Shown in pieces: positions 23,301 to 34,600 of a stretch of 60,000 nucleotides of DNA. The DNA is taken from assembly GCA_914767715.1 (NCBI GenBank), contig OU612070.1, positions 25,224,025 to 25,284,024 on the forward strand. Reading direction: 5' to 3'. Numbering within the stretch: position 1 is the first letter of the stretch; every line of letters starts with the position of its first letter. The position numbers and the translations under genes were made by a program. The notes under the pieces are model-generated. The model saw only the letters and a list, made by a program, of their open reading frames with translations, was not told the DNA's origin and made no database searches. The stretch comes from Membranipora membranacea (Eukaryota; Bryozoa; Gymnolaemata; Cheilostomatida; Membraniporidae).

Positions 23301-26300
23301 TTTTCTCTAAGTTTGTGACTATCTCCCTTAGACATGAAAACAAAGTCCCAACAAATTATAATATAATTATAAACAATCAAACTTTTTAGAGTTTAAAATA
23401 ACAATTAAACTTCAATTTAGCTTGCTCTTGATACAAAATTGAACAACCTGAGACAGCAGTACAGTTTAGAGTCTCACTCTGTTATTGTTACAGGACATAT
23501 ACTCATGGATACTGTCACATTTCCCATACTTCCAAAATGCTCCGACAGGCTGGAAAAACTCTGTACGCCATAATCTCAGCCTTAACAAGTGCTTCCAAAA
23601 AGTGGACAAAGACAAAACTTCGGTGAGTTGGTGCCCTTTGTTAGCTAGTTCCCGGAGTGTAGTAGCAGTAGTAGGTAGTGATAGTAGTAGTTTTAGTGTA
23701 TTAGGGTGAGATGTACGCTAAAGTGCAGATATTAGAAGGGAATTATTTATCATAAATCTGAGCTCACTCTCAATTACAAATAGATCCATTGAACACAACA
23801 TTGAAAGTTTTAATCTGTCCTCAGATGCTGTTTCTTTTATTCAGAAGGGTGCTCACTATACATTCTGATAGATGTGTGACAATTCTTTGTTGTTTTATGA
23901 GGTTCTCCAGTAAGCCCTTATTGAATAGGCAGTAAATTGGAAATCTAATCTGAATAGGATGTTTGTATATACAGCTGCTGCCCCAAACACATTCACTGAT
24001 AATCACATCAGAGGCCCTCAACATTCCTATATCTGATTATAAAACCCAACATTACTACCAAACAGCAGCTGGTAGAGACTCGTAGCCTTAGTGTTATATG
24101 ATGATTATATCAATGTCTGACAAAGAAACCAGAAGTCTCTGTTACCAATCTCGTATTGATGTCCTTAGAGCTACTCTACTATAATATTAACTGGTAAACT
24201 AGATTAGCTGTGGCAGATGTTGCTATACCTAAGCTATGGTTTGTTGATGCGTTGCTATCCACACTGTCATGGCCTCCATGGTAACGTGTAAACTTCATTA
24301 GGTTTATAATTACCATCTCCCAGTATATACTAAGTATAGAACTAAGTATAGTGCGTTCTTATATAAATATAGTGTACATTACAAGTGGAGCTGGATGAGA
24401 GAATTATGAGATTATGCGACACTTCATTATTATCAATAAGTGTGTAAACCTTAGATGTCAATTCTCCTTGTGCGATACCTTCCCCGCTGATGATGTCACA
24501 TATATATCTCCCTGTTGCGCAATTGGCAAATTTGTATCTGTATGCAGTCAGAGAAGTAATGAATAATTTATCCCGTAGCTGGAAAAACGATATCATTCTG
24601 TGTATCCATCATCAATACTAAATAGCTCATATTGTTCTGGGTATAAATACATTATAATTATGATCTCAGAGATGGGCCATGATCTGACATTTCAGTTCTT
24701 AGTGACAGAAATCACAATATGACTGTAACTTAGAACTCAAAGTCAAGTGTCAGCAATTGTGCTACATTTCTGACACTAAGTGACTTGTAATCAATTTTTG
24801 CATGAATATTGGAATAAATACTGTCCTAACACAAGTTATAAGTGAGATACAAGTTAGCCTTCATCACCTCGTAGAACATTACCTCATCGGTAATGGTATG
24901 TGAGTGAGCTGCTATGTCTTATGTGATCCAGATGGACGTATAGTGCATGGCATCTCACCTCAAAAAAATACATCTCAAATATTACATCAATGATCACAAA
25001 CTTCATTCTTGCAATAAAAATTTTACGTGAAGCAGTAAGCACATTGATCAGTGGACAAATCAGTGCACTAATCTACTGAACCATACATATAGTACTAAAT
25101 TAATTGTTTTTGTTCCTTTCTTTTGTAGAATATTGGTAAAGGGTCATACTGGTGTATAGACCCAGATTACAGACCTAATCTACTACAAGCTTTACGTAAA
25201 ACTCCCTACCATCCTTATCATCAACTACAGATGATGTCAGCTTCTCCCATGTCTATGTAAGTTGTGAGTCCCTGACAATTTTATTGGCAGTCTATATCAT
25301 TTCAATGTTTTCCGAATATTGCCGAAAAAGGAGGAAAAGGAAAAAAGAAAGCTTTTAGAATGAAGAAAAGTCCAATTTGACATCCTCAGGTCATTTACAT
25401 AAGTATGCGAGATAAAACATTTTTGAGAAAAACAAACACCTTTAAAATCAGGATGATGTAATATCATCACAGTAATGTACTGTTGTAAAAATATATCTAT
25501 GTAGATGTTATGTCTATGTAAGCTATGGGTCGTTGTAGATCCCCTCTTGTGATATTGATTCTGGACAAATTCACAATGTTAAGTATAATTGTCACATGCA
25601 CATAACCTTATATCCGAGATGAACTAACTGTTGTGTGTTTGTAGGACGCCATCAAAGTTCCCGGGTCTTATTAACCGATTCGGATCGGGAAACAAAAATA
25701 TATCACCACGTAAGTATACATGCATCAGTAAGGGAAGTCAATGGGTATATGTACATCAGTAAGTATATGTACATCAGTAAGAGGAGTCAATCAGTATATG
25801 TACATCAGTGAGAGGGTCAATACATTTTAGAAGCTGTATTTATTACTACCACAATTACGAACTTCCGATATTTGCAAAAGAACCCAAAGCTTACCACCAT
25901 ATAATCTATTTAAAATAATAAACAAAATAGACTATGTTATGGGAGTTACCTTCTCTCTGAACTACTAGTTCAGAGAGTGGGTAACTCCGAGTTATAGACC
26001 TGATCTGATTAATTTTCATCATAATTTATGCAATCATTCTTGCTTTCAGCTGCTCCACAGCGGTAGAACTGATTCACTGAGCCTAACCTTTTTCATTTTA
26101 TTGCTCCGTATGTTTACAGATCTATTCCCATTCCTGAGTAAAAGATTGAATCCCAACTCAGATTCATTAGGTGAGTTTTATCGTTTTATTTGTTGCTCCT
26201 CATATTGGCAAATATATATAACCCATCTTTATCTTCAACTTTCCTTGTTCATTGCTTTTTCAATTCCAATCAAGCTTAGTGTTCCATGCTATGAGATGTG

Positions 26301-29300
26301 TTTTATAAGACAGACTATTTATCTGCTTATATGACCAGCTGGAATAATGAAGTGCTGTATAATTTCAGCTCTGGTAACTCTGTTTGACCAAAGAGTTAAA
26401 GACTGTCTTTAACTCCTTGGTTTGACTTCCTGTTTATTTGTTCATCTTTGCTTCATGTCATGGTATCAAAATTTTAGAGATACTCCCTCCCTACCCATCA
26501 TTATTATTACCTTGGAATCTGTGGTGTATTCTTAAAATTGTCATCCATTTACAACTCCATCGACTCCTCTCCTATTCATTGATTTTACTCATTTCACAAT
26601 AACGCCAGACCCCAAACAAGGCAATCTGCTCACACCTGAACCCTGATGTCAAAGTAGCTGATAAGATTTTGAATGATTAGTTCACTTATGTCCACATAGT
26701 GATGGCTGTTAGTAGAAGGTGGTCTGACCGGGCCGCTCTTTTATCTCCCTTATGTTTTGTGGTGTGTCTCTTTTTACTGTTTTAGTACACATGTATTTGT
26801 ACAACTCTTTCCATGTTGTTATAATTTGTAGACACCGATATTGATGTTGCCAATGCACTTGTCTCACTAAAGAAATCACCTCTAAATAGATCCTCTGCTG
26901 GTAAACATAGTAAGTTTTATTATTTTCTCGCTGTTTTAGAGTCGAGTGTTCACAAACAAGATCGCACACATTGGTTTCCCTGTGAAATTCCCTTTTTAGA
27001 ATGCCCAAGAAATAAGTTGGAGTAGTTGAACTTAACTGAGTGTATTGTTGAGAATGGATGTTGCCATCAGCAACGGGGACAATGTTCGGGCAGATAAACA
27101 ACTTGAGAATGAGACCCGATGGATCAATCCGTTAATGAAGCATAATGATTTTATAACACCATTTTCTTCGGCACCCATCTCTGGGAAGAAACCTATAAAC
27201 TTATTGTGCCCAAATAATAAAAAGGCACATCAAAAGTTTCCTAATTTGTTAACCTTGGGTGTAAAATATTATTTTCCTAGTCTTGAGCTGAATATCTGCT
27301 TTTATTGTCTTGGTGATCCAATACAGATCTCTATCCCTATATACAAACCCTAAGCTATAAGAGACATCAGCGCATTAAATTATGATAAAACTTATCGCTG
27401 AGCTTACTGATGATCTAGCTCTATCCGATCCGCAGAGCATGTTTGGTATAGTACTGTGTGTTCTGTACATGTGACTGATGCAGGTGTTATCCTCTGACTG
27501 CACATTTCACATATTAAGGCAGCATTATTATAGTATTTCAGTCTTGATGTCTTGAATTAACTCCTGATTCAATACCCACCCCTGTTTGGTATGCCGCTGT
27601 GTACGCCCCTGTTTAGTATGCCGCTGTGTATGCCCCTGTTTGGTATGCCGCTGTGTACGCCCCTGTTTGGTATGCCGCTGTGTACGCCCCTGTTTGGTGT
27701 GCCGCTGTTTACGCCCCTTGCTGGTATGCTGCTGTGTACGCGCCTGTCTGACTGATTATCCCTTATCTGTAGACGGGAGAGTAAGGTCACTAAATATGAG
27801 AGGAAGTCGATCCAGATCTCCCAGTCCTCCCGAGTTTGGTAGTAATGAGGATAAATCCCGAACTACACGACGAAGTCGACGCGCTACATCACCCATAACT
27901 ATCACTGAGATACCCAGTACTGATCATACTTACAGGTAAGTTACACATCTACACTACTTACTGAACTAGTCTACTTAACTACTCTTCTGGTTGTAGGCTT
28001 GACATGATATTCAGTATCTTCTCAATTCTCAGCATGTGTGACATGTTGGATCTATGTTCATTTCGTTTCTGTATGCTTAAAACTCCACTTTTATCCTCAT
28101 TAGCAAGTTGTATAAAACCAGATTCACAGCAAAGGGGTTGTCTGCCATAATCTTCTATAAAATGAACGATACCCGATTATACAAGTATGCTGATAACGCT
28201 GATCTGATACCTGAGCCTTGTGTTATTCTGATATTGTAGTGCGTGTAATCTACCGAAGCCTCTGTTTGGATCTCCGGACAGCTCCAGTATAGATGGAGAG
28301 TATGAGTTTAATGAATCTATGGAGGATGAGCTCCAATCTGGAGATGAGTTTGACTCTGAGGAAGAAGAGGAAATCAGTATGGAGGTAAGTCTGGTTAACA
28401 GACTAAGTTAAGTCTGTAGTCTGGATATCAGACTAGATTATGTCTGTAGTCTGGATATCGGATTGTGTGAAGTCTGTAGTCAAGATATCAGACTAAGTAA
28501 GGTCAGTAGTCTAGATATCAGACTTCGTTTAGCATGTAGTCTGGATGTCAGGCTGAGTTGTGTCTGTAGTCTATATATCAGACTTAGTTATGTCTTTAGT
28601 CTTGATATCAGACTAGGTTTTGCCTGTAGTCTGGATATCAGACTAAGTTATGTCTGTAGTCTGGATATCAGACTTCAGCACCAGTCCCTAGTGTTGACCT
28701 AGTCCATTATCAGACTAAGTTATGTCTGTAGTCGGGATATCAGACTTCAGCACCAGTCCGTAGTGTTGACCTAGTCCATTATCAGACTAAGTTATGTCTG
28801 TTGCCTGGATATCAGACTTCAGCACCAGTCCGTAGTGTTGACCTAGTCCATACTCAGTCTAAACATGAGACAGTCCTTCACACTGTAGTCTGGATTTTAG
28901 AAGTTTGACTTTCACCTGTGCTGTATAATAATCTGCTTGCGGCCGTCTGAACTAATAATATTTCCCGATGAGTCTGTAAAGTTGTCATCCTTATAGCAGA
29001 CATGACAATGTCACAAAATGTTTATCTTTATTTGAGGAGCTTCCACTGCTACTGTGTGTCTTTGACATGCATTCCGCACAAAATGGCTTTGCCAGACCAT
29101 GTTGCGTCATAAGATATAATGTATTATATTTCACAGGTCGATAATGGTAAGGAGATGGAAGGTGTGAACGCATTATTAAATCTCGCCTCAGTGGCAACCT
29201 CTGTCATGTCCGATATTACTAAGGGAAGCTCACCTACTCCTCCAATCACAACTACAGCTAAAAATTCTACCACAGCCAAGCCAGCTGCTCCAGCAAAGCA

Positions 29301-29529
29301 AGCTGTACCAGCCAAGCAAACTGCGCCAGCCAAGCAAAGTGCGCCAGCCAAGCAAGCTGCACCAGTCAAGCAAACTAATACAGCTAAGCAAACTGCACCA
29401 CCCAAACACACTACAACAGCCAAGCAAACTGTAACAGCTAAGCAAACTACTCCAGCTAAGCAAACTGCTGCAGCTAAACTGAAGCCTAGTCTTACCATGA
29501 AAACAAGAAGCAGTGTAACTGTTGACTAA
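20324..29529 (+). CDS. FOXN2/3: Forkhead transcription factor, FOXN2/FOXN3 (CHES1) group, 12 exons
   Basis: Exons: 20324-20404, 21910-22194, 22473-22677, 23024-23199, 23494-23622, 25129-25256, 25645-25709, 26120-26170, 26832-26909, 27773-27935, 28240-28384, 29137-29529. Phases close to give 632 aa. The product should be a nuclear DNA-binding regulator; vertebrate FOXN3 represses cell-cycle genes. Seen: the family's acidic motif [14 protein letters not shown] (about 150-163) before the domain, the forkhead domain from [15 protein letters not shown] (about 225) through [15 protein letters not shown] (recognition helix) to [11 protein letters not shown] and KTPYHPY (about 325), then TDIDVANAL matching the conserved DIDAA block after the domain. 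Later exons encode an Arg/Ser-rich stretch, a Glu-rich acidic stretch and [13 protein letters not shown], ending in an AKQTAP-type repeat (about 541-618). FOXN2 and FOXN3 cannot be separated here. The start is the first ATG of exon 1; further 5' exons are possible. Confidence 0.92.
22385..22435 (+). repeat. GC-rich dispersed repeat, copy in forkhead intron 2
   Basis: AGTCTGAGCCCCCCAAGACT followed by CTTGTCCCC is one of five copies in the window of a short C-rich element with a partly self-complementary core (GTCTG/CAGAC in better copies). Confidence 0.55.
24698..24780 (+). repeat. Intronic stem-loop, 83 bases
   Basis: CTTAGTGACAGAAAT pairs with ATTTCTGACACTAAG at 14 of 15 positions. Inside, CACAAT/ATTGTG and GACT/AGTC can also pair. 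It lies in the 3.5-kb intron 5 of the forkhead gene. The size is compatible with a small-RNA precursor, but nothing proves expression. Confidence 0.45.
25942..25988 (+). repeat. Near-perfect 47-base palindrome in forkhead intron 7
   Basis: GGAGTTACC and CTCTCTGAACT pair with AGTTCAGAGAG and GGTAACTCC around the 3-base loop ACT. Only a 2-base internal mismatch interrupts 20 pairs. Flanking CTATGTTAT and GTTATAG may extend it. Confidence 0.65.
26387..26421 (+). repeat. Second hairpin in forkhead intron 8
   Basis: ACCAAAGAGTTAAAG pairs with CTTTAACTCCTTGGT at 14 of 15 positions around a 5-base loop, about 400 bases downstream of the palindrome at 25942. Confidence 0.55.
27580..27750 (+). repeat. 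27-bp minisatellite in forkhead intron 9
   Basis: About six units of CCTGTTTGGTATGCCGCTGT plus GTACGCC sit directly upstream of the exon 10 acceptor at 27772. Because the period is a multiple of three, long frames run through it on both strands; they are artefacts of the repeat. Confidence 0.85.
28390..28850 (+). repeat. 30-bp minisatellite with 72-bp higher-order unit, forkhead intron 11
   Basis: About ten units carry the palindrome AGTCTGGATATCAGACT. The right part switches to a 72-bp compound unit starting CAGCACCAGTCC at 28676, 28748 and 28820. The array begins a few bases after the exon 11 donor. Confidence 0.85.
29255..29490 (+). repeat. 18-bp coding repeat in the last forkhead exon
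   Basis: About a dozen imperfect copies of CCAGCCAAGCAAACTGCG encode a Lys/Gln/Pro/Ala/Thr-rich hexapeptide run (AKQTAP) near the C-terminus. It is probably disordered and positively charged. Confidence 0.85.
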
Positions 29530-31555
29530 TATAATATACCTGCTGTAAGTGTTTCTCAGGCCATGAAGTTCCTGTTATCATTACTACTATTACTACTTGT
29601 GATATGATGCCAAAATTAGAATCAAGCTTGTGATGACTTGACCTTTGACTCCTCTCCCTGACCCCTCGTTAGTTTCCTATCAGACATGAATTAATTACAA
29701 GTTTACAATACCTCCAGCAAAACAAATAATTTATGCAATTCCGTCATTTTTGTGAGACCTCGAGTTGTGAGATGAGATTCTTTATTGAGTACTGTGCAAT
29801 AATATGTAGCTTCCAACCTTCCCTGCTTCTCGTTGGACTGTGAATCAGTCTAAATAACGCAGCTTATCATTTCTAAGACTTCTTGTACCTGCTATGATCA
29901 TAAACATTAATAGTGGGCGGAGTCTGACATGTCCTGTTTTTGTGGGCGGAGTCTGACATGTCCCTTTATTTTAAGTACCTCGTTTGTAACATTAAGTACC
30001 AGTATCTGTAGTTCGTTTGTAACATTGTTATATTTTGACCAGCAATATGTAGGAGAATCAACATAATGTAATTGGTGCTCTCCAAACCTAATGCCTTTAC
30101 AAAAAAACCGCCTTCATGATTCACTCTCATTATTGCGATCTTCCCATCTGCCCATTTTACTGTATCTTGCAGACCCCTGATTATTAAATAGGACTCGACT
30201 GATCAAAAAACTATTATTATATCTCTGTCATTTTTTTTCATGATATTCACTAATGGAGAATTCTATAACTCTGATTATTTTGAGCTTATGAAGTCGTTAA
30301 ATGTTACGGAAGTAAGTTAGCTTTACTGCCTTGAGATTTACAGCGCGTAGGCTTAATATTATACCCTTTATTATAATTAGTACTAGGTTTTCCATTTTAC
30401 CGTTCAGTCATACTCTGTAGATGCTATCATAACCTGGAGGGAATTCTTTGACAATTTTCTAGTTTCTACCGGGATGAGAATTATCCATCTTGTGGTACGT
30501 GTAAATATTTTCCATCATCAGTTTTTTTATTATCAAAGTACACCTTCAATGAAATAATAATAAAATATTTTGTTACAGTCTCAAAGTTATGTGTCATGTT
30601 CCTTATGATAATTTGCTACTCTGGAAAATGTTCAGCGGGAGGGCATTCAGGTGGGATGCACGGACTACTCAAAAGTAAACTTAGCTTGGTCAGATGTGTG
30701 CTCTAATACACATGTATGTCTTATCTGCTGGGACGAAAGTCATTCAGATTACAAATGTAGCTTCTACCTACATACAATGGAATAATACATTTCCGCTACT
30801 ATTTGGCGATTGTTTTATGGTTATATCCATACATTAAAATTAAACCATGAGTTGTCTCCTCGGAAGGTGAGAGAGGATTAACCTAAAAATGATGAGTTTT
30901 CTCGACCTCAGTCTCGGAGCAGGTCTCGGAGCACAGGTATATGTAGCCTGTCTTTACATGCTTTGTTCGATGGGGAAGCTTGTCAAGACATGCTAAGGTA
31001 AATACAACACAAGTAATGGATTATTTCACTTGATCATTACACCAACAGCTAGTACGAGAGGACAGATACATAATCGTAGTGACAGAGATTATCTCGTTAG
31101 TATTATTCTTTATTCAAACCCGATACACTTGGACTGTCAAATGATATACAATATTCATAAACACGCTTCATTCGAAAAGTGAAAAAAGAATACTCAAATA
31201 CTTATTGCACATAGTTTTGCCATGGAGCGATGTAGGATTATAAACGTTACGTTATGAGTATGTAATGTATACTACAGCTTTTAGAAAAATACGTTTGTAT
31301 AATGTGATCTGCCCTGATTTTTTAATCTGTGAGATGACTGGAATAATATAAACTGATTCACTTAATATCACCCAGAGAGTGTACAAAAATACTATCTTAG
31401 TTCGGTAAGAATAGCAGGCAAGCCGACAGTTAACAAGCGGTACACAATATACAGTACAAAAATAAAACTATTTTAATAATTAATATAGTTCTTATAATCT
31501 GAAATCGTTATTACTTGGTTAGAGAAAAATGTCATGTATGGCATTTAGAGTTTCA
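29530..31555. other. Space between convergent genes (3' untranslated regions)
   Basis: This contains the forkhead gene's 3' untranslated region (possible signals ATTAAA near 30185 and AATAAA near 30556) and AT-rich sequence up to the transporter's 3' end. A small duplication at 29913 is listed separately. No further gene is seen. Confidence 0.5.
29913..30030 (+). repeat. Tandem duplications downstream of the forkhead stop
   Basis: GTGGGCGGAGTCTGACATGT occurs at 29913 and 29942, followed by two copies of CGTTTGTAACATT. GTGGGCGG resembles a GC-box or Egr-type core, but the 3' location argues for simple duplication. Confidence 0.6.
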
Positions 31556-31561
31556 TTTATT
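31556..31561 (-). terminator. Polyadenylation signal for the YeeE-family gene
   Basis: AATAAA on the minus strand lies about 116 bases past the stop codon at 31677. Confidence 0.45.
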
Positions 31562-31676
31562 GAATATTGCATATTACGGCTGTCATGTTAAAACACTCGA
31601 TGTAAGATGCGACGAAAGATGAGACGTCAGTTAGAATATATATGATAATGGTTGTATGCAGTCAGCTGTCACTTTG

Positions 31677-34600
31677 TCATGTCATAGCAGGTTCCCATTG
31701 TGAGACAAACAGATTCATGTTTGTATACTTCATGAAGAAAGTGACGGCGATACCTCCTCCAAACATGGCTGGCACTGCCAACCAGCTCAAGCCGACCAGT
31801 AGCGCTGCTCCGCTTATACCATGACCGCTGTAATATAATTAGGTAATCAGTAAAATGAGAACAACACAGATATTTCCGTAGATTAATGTTAGATGGGATT
31901 TGTGGTCGCATGTTACAGTTTATCTCTGAAGACTATATACTTTATATCTGACAAACTTACATGTAGTGTTATATGGTTCTTTAATACAACAGAGATCGAT
32001 CACAGATCACAAGGTCTGAAGGACACATGGTCTCATGGTCTAATACAGACGGGAAATATTTCTGCTTTTGAATGATTCACTGACAGCAGCCTCATGTTGG
32101 GGTTGCTTTTCCTTCTTTTGTTATTTCACAGAAAAATGACGCTGCACATGTACACCATACCTATGGAGCTATGACCAAACTTATCATCATTATGTATTTA
32201 ACCGCGCCTTACCTGGTGCAGCCTGATGCCATTCTAGACCCAAATAGCATGAGAAATCCTCCTGTGATAGCCTGCCACCAAGGGACACCCGGTGTCTCCA
32301 GAAACGAACAGGAGGATGCTGAGGCTAAGGCTGCCCCTCCTCCAGCTCCCAACACATAAAATATCTACAACAGCAAACACACATATGAGAGCATACCTCC
32401 ATATGAATTATATATTTTCCTATCACACCTGTTAATTTACTATCGGAATAGTCTTTGGAGCAAGTACCTCATTGACAATTTTAGAAAAATTACCTTCAGC
32501 AGACATGGTGGAAAGCAATAAGGGCTTAAATTGAATTGCTGTGCAACCTGAAACTAATTTGCAGAGAGAACTTCAAGAACTTCGTTACTGTAGACTTTAC
32601 TCAGTCTGTCGCTGGGGGTCCTTCGGGCGGGGGGCAAAGTCTGGTGGGCTCAGACTACTCAATCTGGAGTGTATTTCAATTGGAGCAGTTATCAATCATT
32701 TAAGGTGCAGCTGACTTTAAAATTGATACAGTGATTACCCTCAGACAAAATCTCCACTGACTGTCCTAACATACAAGTCACGTAAGTAAGTTCATTTGTG
32801 ATGTCTGGACACCCGAGTGCATTCTAATGTGTTGTTGTTTCATGTACCAACTCTCAATTATACCTTTTAGTCAATTAGGTCAACTATTGTTCTCATTGAA
32901 TGGTGTGAAATCGTAATTTGGTAACAGGATCACTTTTTACTAAACAATAAAATAACAAAGTGTAATGGAGATCAGTCATTTTTGACCCGAGGGCACAATT
33001 AAGTGTGAAGGTATTAAGTTACTTCATTCCATTCATGAGATCCTCAGATTATGAGTTGAGTTATGAGCTGAGAGTCAAACTTACCATCCAGCAGTTGTTG
33101 ATGCCGTTACGATGATTGGCCATATAGGGAAATGTGTGCTTCAGTTTTTTGGTCACGACCCATTGGGATGCTATCGTCTGATACCTAAAAATTTAATAAT
33201 TAATAAGTGTATGAGGCTGGAAGCATTCGCGCCTGTTGGGGCACATTATACTCTATATGTAGTCTGAGCCCCCCAGACTTTTGCCCACCGCCCGACGGCA
33301 CCCCGTTAGGTGCTGTACTTTGGCCGCAATCTGCTGGATGTGTACATAGTACTGGGGCATCCCATAGGATGGGGCTAACTGGCATATGACAAAGTGGCAA
33401 CCAGCAGATATTGAACCCCAGACAAAGTGTATGCCAAGATAATTTGCATGAATAATAACCGCTTTGTTATAAACCAGCTTTATGTCTAAAAGCTAAATTT
33501 TCAGCTGCCGTAATGGTGTTTGTAACATAGCTGATAGCCTTAGAACTTACGCGCTGCTGGATCCCATAGTATCAGATAAGATAAGTACTAGGGGTATCTG
33601 GCTCAGCCCTATCAGAGCTCCACAGACAGACGGGGTCCACATCTCCTGTGTGAACCAGTTAGTGTTATCTCCACATACTGGCTCATATACTGTAGTCTGT
33701 GATTCCTCGTCTGCTGTAGGAGACAGGGTGGGGCTTGTCATGATACCCGTCGTAGTTGTTGGAGGTAGCGTATTCGTGGACACCACAGCCACTTGTAGAC
33801 TTGGTAATGAAGCTGTTGCTAACGTTGTCTGCGGCTTAAAACAGAAAAGACAGCATCTTACTGTAACAACTTAAAATTTAAAACTATTATATTCCTCCTG
33901 GGTACATAACACAATAGATAAATAAATTTATAATACATAATACTTTTTTTGGCCCCGCGACAACGCTCATTCTATCCTGTTTTGGTATGATACCAGAGCC
34001 TTGATATCTTTGAGCAATAACAATCTGCCATCTTTGAATGCTGAATTTGCTGGTATTAGAATTACCGATCTGATAGAAATGACGCCATAATTGAGTGTGG
34101 AAAACAAGGCTACGCAAGGTCTTCGACGAGTAGGTAAACTCCAGAAAGTCATGGGGGTTATCCTGGGAAGGTCAGTGGGTTTAACTGACAGCGACACAAA
34201 ACCCCAGATTCACAACAATGATCATTAAAGCTGGCTCAGATAATAGTTCTTATTGATTATCATTACCATCAATCTGAGAGACAATAAGTCCACTGTCAGC
34301 GAATAATGATTTTTAGCTGCTGGATCAGATAATTACATAACAGCAGGGTTAAGAAATATTGCATCACTAATGACACCATGTTTTTATTTTGGATCGCACA
34401 CATCTGGCCTCATTATAAAACTTTGAAAGATCGCACCTCTGCCCATAATACTATAACACCTAACATATATCCCCTATACCTATCCTTGACCAGCGGCCCA
34501 AGGGTCGATCTGTCACGAGAGTGTTAGCGTGACAAGGCTAGTCTGAAATCTATATTAGAGATAATTAATAGAAACCATTACACAGCAGTTTTACAGTAGA

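Noticed and set aside
26050-26062. Possible 13-base microexon CTGCTCCACAGCG in the forkhead gene
   Set aside because: Including it shifts the next exon into a stop; joining 25709 to 26120 directly keeps phase and leads to the conserved TDIDVANAL segment.
27569-27939. Long frames on both strands through the CCTGTTTGG repeat, one running into the forkhead exon 10 region
   Set aside because: The 27-bp period keeps any frame open; the plus frame merely reads through intron repeat into the true exon, which starts at 27773.
28463-28702. 79-codon frame
   Set aside because: Translation of the 30-bp intron minisatellite.
29124-29498. Antisense frames of 124 and 77 codons opposite the last forkhead exon
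   Set aside because: They mirror the 18-bp coding repeat; the plus strand is the real gene by splice phase and family similarity.
33967-34197. Two overlapping minus-strand frames of 76 codons in transporter intron 6
   Set aside because: No recognisable product and different frames over the same bases; treated as intron.
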